Assembly (NCBI GenBank): GCA_903923905.1
Contig: CAIXZH010000001.1
Span: 1-41,525, forward strand
DNA length: 41,525 bases
Source: an uncultured Bacteroidia bacterium
GTDB taxonomy: Bacteria > Bacteroidota > Bacteroidia > Bacteroidales > Prolixibacteraceae
Direction: 5' to 3'
The notes under the pieces are model-generated. The model saw only the letters and a list, made by a program, of their open reading frames with translations. It did no database searches and had not been told where the DNA came from. This document shows positions 36,361-41,525 of this stretch, one piece after another; position 1 is the first letter of the stretch, and each line of letters begins with the position of its first letter. The position numbers were made by a program, and so were the translations under genes.

Positions 36361-37152
36361 CTATTTACGTTTTTCAGTACCAACCGGTTGTTTTGCCGGT
36401 TTTGAACCCCCAAAAACCTTTTTCAATAAATTGGAAACCTGTGCATGCGCATTGTTGCGGATATCCTTTTCACGCTCTGCTATTTTGAGGAACAGCCCTT
36501 TTAAGGCCTGCTGCAGAATATAATCCTCAAGCTGAACCTTTACCACCTTCATCCCTGTCATTGCGCCAATTGGTGATCCGGCAATCTGGTTCCAGGCTTT
36601 GGTCAGTTCGTTCCATGACTGTTGGGTCGAAATTCCGGCTACTAACTCCTTATTCAAAGACTCCCTGATTTTAGGACGATAAAGCTCGGCCAGCTGCTGG
36701 CTGGTTTTCTGCTCAAAGTATGAGGTGGCTGCATTATCCGGACCCTTAAGTATTTGAAGACCATCAGTAAACGTCATTTCCTGAAGACTCTTCACGAAGA
36801 TCGGTTTAGCCCCTTTGGCAGCATCTTCAGCCGCCCTGTTAATCCGCGTAATCACATCATCCATCAGTTTTGCGCCACCCGGGAGTTTTGAAATGTTCTG
36901 GGTTATCTCTCTCGCCTCGGGAGGAAGCAAGATCTTAATGGTCAAATCCTTAAGGTAGCCATCAACTTTAGATAAGTGAGTAACCGCACTGTCGGTTCCG
37001 ACCTTCAGCGCTTCTTTGAGCCCACTGACAATCTCAGCATTGGAGAGTGGCACATTCCTGATGTTGGCCGATTTGAAAAGTTTGGAAAGTTGCGCCGATG
37101 AATGGAGGTTAAATAAAAAGAGTATAATTACTAGGATCTTTAATTTTTGCAT
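36361..37152 (-). CDS. DUF4197 exported protein
   Basis: A 263-residue protein with a signal peptide (MQKLKILVIILFLFNLHSSAQ) followed by the helical DUF4197 domain. Recognisable segments are GLKEALKVGTDSAVTHLSK, IKILLPPEAR and the C-terminal ALKGLFLKIAEREKDIRNN. The function is unknown; relatives are periplasmic or membrane-associated. It has its own promoter box at 37178-37185 and is divergent from blaI. A basic, lysine-rich C-terminus is present. Confidence 0.9.
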   Translation of the reverse strand: MQKLKILVIILFLFNLHSSAQLSKLFKSANIRNVPLSNAEIVSGLKEALKVGTDSAVTHLSKVDGYLKDLTIKILLPPEAREITQNISKLPGGAKLMDDVITRINRAAEDAAKGAKPIFVKSLQEMTFTDGLQILKGPDNAATSYFEQKTSQQLAELYRPKIRESLNKELVAGISTQQSWNELTKAWNQIAGSPIGAMTGMKVVKVQLEDYILQQALKGLFLKIAEREKDIRNNAHAQVSNLLKKVFGGSKPAKQPVGTEKRK

Positions 37153-37177
37153 ACAATCTGTTTTTAATGGTTTTGAA

Positions 37178-37185
37178 CAAAAGTA
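37178..37185 (-). promoter_or_regulatory. -7 box for the DUF4197 gene
   Basis: TACTTTTG on the minus strand is an exact TAnnTTTG match, about 26 bases before the ATG. Confidence 0.5.
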
Positions 37186-37344
37186 ATACGACCATTGAAA
37201 TTAGCGCAGAGATGGGAGATAAAAAATCATTCTGGTTGGGTAATTATAATACATTACTCCTAAATTAAAATATCATGGTGCAAGAGCACTCTAAATAATT
37301 AATAAATATTAACTAAATAAATAGTTAAAAAAATCTCAAAAGAC

Positions 37345-37375
37345 TTGCATGACTATATCTATAGTCGTATATTTG
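37345..37375 (+). promoter_or_regulatory. blaI promoter with embedded operator
   Basis: TTG at 37345-37347 and TATATTTG at 37368-37375, followed by CA, form a -33/-7 pair with a 20-base spacer. Between them lies the palindrome GACTATA-TC-TATAGTC (37351-37366), a plausible BlaI dimer site. Repressor bound there would block RNA polymerase, so the blaI-M56 operon should be autoregulated. Confidence 0.75.
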
Positions 37376-37408
37376 CATTGAAGGATTGATACTATAAAAA
37401 CAACAGCA

Positions 37409-37786
37409 ATGCAATTAACAAAAGCAGAGGAACAGGTGATGCAGATCCTGTGGAAAATGGGTGAAGGATTGGTCAAGGACGTCCGCGACCGGTTCGAGGA
37501 ACCTAAACCTGCAAGGAATACGGTCTCTACAGTTATTCGGATTCTTGAGAAGAAAGGGTTTGTCGGGCACAAAGACTATGGAAAGGTATTTGTTTATTAT
37601 CCGCTGGTCATGAAAAATGATTATTCCGGGAAGCAGCTTTTCGGGTTATTGAACGACTACTTCAACAATTCATTCCCTGCGATGGCTTCCTATTTTGTCC
37701 GCGAAAAGGACCTTTCGATCCAGGATCTTGAACAACTGCTTGAGGATACAAAGGAGGAGTTAGCAAAACGCAATAAAACTGAATAA
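37409..37786 (+). CDS. BlaI/MecI/CopY-type transcriptional repressor
   Basis: A 125-residue winged-helix repressor. The N-terminal domain (LTKAEEQVMQILWKMGEG ... RNTVSTVIRILEKKGFVGH) binds DNA, and the C-terminal helix is for dimerisation. In the classic system a membrane M56 protease triggers cleavage of the repressor. The matching M56 gene starts 1 base after this stop, so the two form a sensor-repressor pair. The regulated output is not necessarily beta-lactam resistance, since no beta-lactamase lies nearby. Confidence 0.95.
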   Translation: MQLTKAEEQVMQILWKMGEGLVKDVRDRFEEPKPARNTVSTVIRILEKKGFVGHKDYGKVFVYYPLVMKNDYSGKQLFGLLNDYFNNSFPAMASYFVREKDLSIQDLEQLLEDTKEELAKRNKTE

Positions 37787-37787
37787 T

Positions 37788-39959
37788 ATGGAAGCTTTTG
37801 GTCTTTACCTTTTAAAATCGGCCGTCTGGCTGACAGGTTTCACCCTCGTGTTTCTGACGGTTTTACGCAATGAGCGGTATTTCCGGTTAAACCGGATTTA
37901 TCTCCTGGCAGGGATTATTGCTTCGGTTGCTCTCCCTTTTTATACCTGGCATTATGCGGTAATCATTCCTTCCGAACCAGCCGGAAATATCTCCCTTTCC
38001 GGCATTTCGGCTCGGGTCAATGACAAAGGGGCCTCAGCCATTCCCATTTATTTCTGGTTTTATACCATGGGAATTGCCTGGCTTTCTTTCAGGCTGATCT
38101 GGCAAACCGGAAAGGTCATCCGGAAATTACAAAAGGCCGGTTACGAAATTAGCGGACCGGTAAAGCTGGTTCGTACTCCCGAATATGCAGCTTCGTTTTC
38201 ATTTTTCTCCTATGTTTTTGTCAATCCTTCAACGTCTGATGTTGAAACACGGGAGATTGTGAACCACGAAAGTGAGCATATCCGTCAACGGCACTGGTTC
38301 GATTTATTACTCGCCGAAATTCTTTGTATGTTGCAATGGTTTAATCCGTTCGTCTGGGTTTATGCCCATCTGATCCGTCAGAACCATGAGTACCTTGCTG
38401 ATGAAAAGGCCTTGCAACGCACCTCGGATCCGGCAATTTACCAGGCGACACTCCTGAACCAGCTTTTGGGGGTACCGGTGATCAGCCTGGCCAACTCGTT
38501 TAGTTATTCACTCAACAAAAAAAGATTTAAAATGATGAAAAAGAGCATACATTCTCCATTCAGAAAACTCAAACTGCTGTTGGTTATCCCTTTAATGGCT
38601 TTGGTTTTCTATGCATTCGCGAAACCTGAGTACAGGACCTCTCAGGAGGCATCTTTAATAACAGACCAAAGGACATTAGTTAGTGATAACCAGGATTCTC
38701 AAAGCGGGACCGTAAAGGGGATCGTGATTACTGCTGATGGGAATCCTCTGGCAGGCACAAGCGTGATCATCAAGGGTACAACAACAGGAACGATAACAGA
38801 CAAAGATGGAAGGTTTAAATTAAAAGATGTCCCCAAAAATGGAGAACTGGTATTCTCTTTTGTCGGTAAGAAAACAGTTCTTTTGACCCCTGATTTTGAA
38901 AATGGAATGGTTATTAAAATGGAACCTGCAACTGTTTCAGTCGATAAGGTTACCGTTTCCGGCAAAGAAACAAGCATTAATAAAGCGTTGTATGTTGTTG
39001 ATGGGACAATTGTCCCCGAAAGTTTTGTCAAGGCGATGGATCCTGAGAAATTTAAATCGATCAATGTATTGAAAGGGGAGCAGGCCACCTCCAAATATGG
39101 TGAAAAAGGGGCAAACGGGGTGATTGAGGTGACTTTGAAAAAGGAAATTCCGGATTCTGGCAATCCTGATTCAACTGGCTATGATTCTGTTGTTAATGCC
39201 TTCGATCCGCTCAAAGCACCGATTTATATCCTGGATGGAGTCATTATAGAGAAAACCAAAGCAGATAAATATTTTGCTGAAGGGGTTGAGTCTGTAAAAG
39301 TCTGGAAAGGCAAAGAAGCAACGGACAAGTACGGTGAAAAAGCTAAATATGGCGCAGTTGAGATTAAATCAAAAAAGGGACCGAAAAGTACCGGCGCCAC
39401 CGATTCCCCGATGAAAATTGTTCAAATTGGATCTGGCAATACACAAAATCCTCCTTTGTACCTTCTTGATGGCAAACCAATAGATAAAGCTAAAATGGAA
39501 ACGTTGAAACCCGAGCAGATTCAGTCTGTTAACGTATTGAAGGACAAGACTGCAACCGACAAATACGGAGAAAAAGGGAAAAACGGGGTTGTTGAAATAT
39601 ACTCAAAAGGAAACAAATCTGCTGACAATGAGATTAGCGACAGTAAGGTATTTAAGGTTGTCGAAGAGATGCCTCAGTATCCAGGAGGGCATCAGGCGAT
39701 GATGAAGTATATCGGGGCAAATGTTAAATATCCGGCGAAAGCTACCCTCGAAAAAGCTGAAGGAATGGTGGTTGTGAATTTTGTGATCAAGAGTAGCGGA
39801 AAGGTGGAAGATGTAAAGGTGGTCAGAGGGGTTCATCCGGCTTTGGATGCCGAAGCCTTACGAGTCATCAGCAATATGCCGGACTGGCAACCCGGAAAAC
39901 AACATGGAGAAGCAGTGGATGTATCCTATACGATACCGATTCAGTTTAAACTGCACTAG
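37788..39959 (+). CDS. M56 (BlaR1-like) membrane protease fused to receptor-plug-like repeats and TonB C-domain
   Basis: A 723-residue membrane sensor. Residues 1-275 form the M56 protease with several transmembrane helices and the zinc motif HESEH (160-164) plus ADE (204-206) as the likely third ligand. After the last helix (about 262-278) comes a carboxypeptidase-regulatory-like beta domain (about 307-380). Three repeats resembling the plug of TonB-dependent receptors follow (about 397-452, 475-530, 554-609; each with YxxDG and ATxKYGEK). A TonB C-terminal domain (about 620-723, MPQYPGGHQAMMKYI) ends the protein. The BlaR1 penicillin-binding sensor domain is absent, so the signal is probably not a beta-lactam. 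Operon with the BlaI-type gene. Confidence 0.93.
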   Translation: MEAFGLYLLKSAVWLTGFTLVFLTVLRNERYFRLNRIYLLAGIIASVALPFYTWHYAVIIPSEPAGNISLSGISARVNDKGASAIPIYFWFYTMGIAWLSFRLIWQTGKVIRKLQKAGYEISGPVKLVRTPEYAASFSFFSYVFVNPSTSDVETREIVNHESEHIRQRHWFDLLLAEILCMLQWFNPFVWVYAHLIRQNHEYLADEKALQRTSDPAIYQATLLNQLLGVPVISLANSFSYSLNKKRFKMMKKSIHSPFRKLKLLLVIPLMALVFYAFAKPEYRTSQEASLITDQRTLVSDNQDSQSGTVKGIVITADGNPLAGTSVIIKGTTTGTITDKDGRFKLKDVPKNGELVFSFVGKKTVLLTPDFENGMVIKMEPATVSVDKVTVSGKETSINKALYVVDGTIVPESFVKAMDPEKFKSINVLKGEQATSKYGEKGANGVIEVTLKKEIPDSGNPDSTGYDSVVNAFDPLKAPIYILDGVIIEKTKADKYFAEGVESVKVWKGKEATDKYGEKAKYGAVEIKSKKGPKSTGATDSPMKIVQIGSGNTQNPPLYLLDGKPIDKAKMETLKPEQIQSVNVLKDKTATDKYGEKGKNGVVEIYSKGNKSADNEISDSKVFKVVEEMPQYPGGHQAMMKYIGANVKYPAKATLEKAEGMVVVNFVIKSSGKVEDVKVVRGVHPALDAEALRVISNMPDWQPGKQHGEAVDVSYTIPIQFKLH
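38976..39614 (+). repeat. Three receptor-plug-like coding repeats in the M56 sensor
   Basis: Units at about 38976-39143, 39210-39377 and 39447-39614, each encoding about 56 residues with the pattern YxxDG followed by VxVxKxxxATxKYGEK. They are degenerate at DNA level, so the duplication is old. Confidence 0.8.
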
Positions 39960-40048
39960 TTTTATTGGAAGACCGGGTTGCCCTGGCTGAAGGTAGAAAA
40001 CAAATTTACGGAAGTCAGATCGGTACAAAAGAAGTAATCCAATTCATT

Positions 40049-40094
40049 AGTGAGCGGGTGACTGCATTCATGCTCTGAAAGTCACCCGCTCACT
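40049..40094. terminator. Hairpin between the convergent M56 and beta-CASP genes
   Basis: Perfect 15-base arms (AGTGAGCGGGTGACT and its complement) around a 16-base loop that itself can fold (GCAT-TC-ATGC). It has no T tract on either side, so it may be a bidirectional terminator of limited strength or an RNA-end protector. Confidence 0.7.
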
Positions 40095-40106
40095 CCAACT
40101 CATCTT

Positions 40107-41510
40107 TTATTCAGGCTCAAACTCATTCCCCGATGCGGGAATCTCGATATCCCCAAATCCGGCCTCCTTCATCCGATCCCTATAGAACAGCTGGGCCTCG
40201 TAATCGCCGTGAACCAAAAAGGTCTTCTTAAGCAGTTTTTTATCCTGGCATTTCAGGAAATCAAGCATCTCGTTGTAATCGCCATGACCGCTGAACGCCT
40301 CAATGCGCTCGATCTTAGCATTAACTGCATATTTGACGCCAAATATCGAGACCATTGGTTCGCCATTTATAATTTTAGCTCCCAGGGTTCTTGGGGCGCA
40401 ATACCCAACACATAAAATCGTATTTCTGGGATTCGAGATGTTATTGGCCAGATGATGCTTAATCCGCCCGGCCTCCATCATCCCTGAAGCAGAAATGATT
40501 ACGCAGGGCTTTTTAATGTTATTGAGTTTTTTAGACTCTTCGGTGGTCTTCACATAATGCAGTGAATTGAATCCGAACGCATCATCTTCCTGTTCTATGA
40601 CATCGAGCACCTCCTTATTAAAGCATTCGGGATGCATCCTGAAAATATCGGTGGCATTAACCGCCAGCGGACTATCCACATAAATCTGAACTTTTGGGAG
40701 CCGTCCGTCATTAAAGAAATTATTCAGGGAGTAAACCAACTCCTGGGTACGACCTATCGCAAATGAAGGGATAATTAGTTTTCCTTCCCTGTCGACACAC
40801 GCTTCCTTCACAACGCGCAGCAAATCCTCCTCCGCAGCTTTAATATGAGGATGGAGACGATCACCATAAGTGGATTCGGTAATCAGGTAATCAACCTGCG
40901 CAAAAGGTTCCGGGGCCTTGAGGAGTCGGCTCGAAGGTCTGCCAATATCACCGGTATAACCTATCCTGGTAACCTTTCCGTTTTCGGTGATCTCAATTAC
41001 GGCAGCACCCGCCCCCAACAGATGGCCGGTTGTTGTAAACCGAACTTTAACGTTATCGTTGATATAAAATTTCCGGTTCTGGGCCGTTCCGATGAAAAGT
41101 TCCATACAATTCAGGGCATCCTGTCGCACATAAATAGGTTTGACCGGGGGTAATCCCTGGCGGGCCCTTTTCTTATTATGCATTTCGGTATCACTCTCCT
41201 GGATATGACCACTATCCGCAAGCATAATCGCACACAAATCGCGGGTAGCATTTGTACAGATCACCGAACCCCGGAACCCCAGCCTGTAAACATAGGGAAT
41301 CAGTCCGGAATGGTCAATATGGGCATGAGAGAGGATTATATGATCAATCTCACCGGGCTCGAATCCCAGATTGCGGTTCATCGCATCGGTCTCCTGTCCT
41401 TTTCCCTGAAACATTCCGCAATCCAGAAGAATTTTTTTGCCGTTGTCCAGCGTAATCAACGTCTTGCTGCCGGTTACTTCACGGGCAGCACCCAGGAATT
41501 TTATTTTCAT
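40107..41510 (-). CDS. Beta-CASP metallo-beta-lactamase-fold RNA-processing protein
   Basis: A 467-residue protein of the CPSF/YSH1-like family. The zinc motif HAHIDH is at residues 62-67, preceded by the DCGMFQG loop. The beta-CASP part shows PSFAIGRTQE, SASGMMEAGRIKHHL, EAFSGHGDY and the final FLVHGD. Such enzymes act as RNA endo- or 5'-exonucleases; many bacterial members are uncharacterised. The start is 15 bases from the window edge, so the promoter is not visible. It converges on the M56 gene across a hairpin. Confidence 0.95.
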   Translation of the reverse strand: MKIKFLGAAREVTGSKTLITLDNGKKILLDCGMFQGKGQETDAMNRNLGFEPGEIDHIILSHAHIDHSGLIPYVYRLGFRGSVICTNATRDLCAIMLADSGHIQESDTEMHNKKRARQGLPPVKPIYVRQDALNCMELFIGTAQNRKFYINDNVKVRFTTTGHLLGAGAAVIEITENGKVTRIGYTGDIGRPSSRLLKAPEPFAQVDYLITESTYGDRLHPHIKAAEEDLLRVVKEACVDREGKLIIPSFAIGRTQELVYSLNNFFNDGRLPKVQIYVDSPLAVNATDIFRMHPECFNKEVLDVIEQEDDAFGFNSLHYVKTTEESKKLNNIKKPCVIISASGMMEAGRIKHHLANNISNPRNTILCVGYCAPRTLGAKIINGEPMVSIFGVKYAVNAKIERIEAFSGHGDYNEMLDFLKCQDKKLLKKTFLVHGDYEAQLFYRDRMKEAGFGDIEIPASGNEFEPE

Positions 41511-41525
41511 AGCTCAGTCGTTTTA

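Noticed and set aside
37409-39959. Beta-lactam resistance operon
   Set aside because: The repressor and M56 protease are present, but the penicillin-binding sensor domain and any beta-lactamase are missing.

Overview
The window looks like chromosomal DNA from a member of Bacteroidota, most likely class Bacteroidia. The evidence is a type IX secretion (T9SS) C-terminal sorting domain, a gldA-type gliding ABC ATPase, a UpxY/NusG-like antiterminator, the long three-domain form of IspG, an EF-G2 paralogue, M56/TonB fusion proteins, and many promoters matching the Bacteroidota -7 box TAnnTTTG. Start codons mostly have A/T-rich leaders rather than strong Shine-Dalgarno sites. Genus and family cannot be fixed from the sequence alone.

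Layout. (1) 1-9060, minus strand: one long translation operon, rpsL-rpsG-fusA-rpsJ-rplC-rplD-rplW-rplB-rpsS-rplV-rpsC-rplP-rpmC-rpsQ-rplN-rplX-rplE (rplE cut by the window edge). The str and S10/spc operons are joined and tuf is absent. The promoter lies near 9181-9209. (2) 9060-13550: a 764-base gap with an uncharacterised short reading frame, then fusA2 (EF-G-like, with degenerate GTPase motifs) and metK, which converge on a strong bidirectional terminator. (3) 13550-20515: a 1261-residue T9SS-exported beta-helix protein with alternating repeat modules, gldA, and ispG. (4) 20516-27540, minus strand: a class A penicillin-binding protein, then an envelope-polysaccharide set (rfbC, rfbA, a VanZ-like protein, a WecA/TagO-like glycosyl-phosphate transferase, and a UpxY-like antiterminator). 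(5) 27648-28976: an intact IS5-family insertion sequence with terminal inverted repeats and a TAAA target duplication. It sits in the divergent intergenic region between upxY and a DUF1080 gene. (6) 29168-36243: glycan-processing exported proteins (double DUF1080 protein, GHL10-like lipoprotein, DUF3863-like protein, DUF4965/DUF1793 lipoprotein) plus an Ogt-type DNA methyltransferase. (7) 36361-41510: a DUF4197 protein, a BlaI repressor with an M56 protease/TonB sensor, and a beta-CASP RNA-processing metallo-beta-lactamase.

How it fits together. The left part is housekeeping translation. The middle part concerns the envelope: peptidoglycan synthesis, lipid-linked glycan initiation, dTDP-rhamnose supply, surface secretion and gliding. 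The right part is probably scavenging of plant or host glycans together with a proteolysis-controlled repressor circuit. The BlaI operator lies exactly between the -33 and -7 boxes of its own promoter, which indicates autoregulation.

The observations I consider most worth a second look are: the M56 sensor carrying three receptor-plug-like repeats; the EF-G2 paralogue lacking the catalytic histidine; a 14-base core shared by a 42-base perfect palindrome and a 21-base-period array 9.4 kb away; and a conserved-looking CxxCH short reading frame upstream of rpsL.
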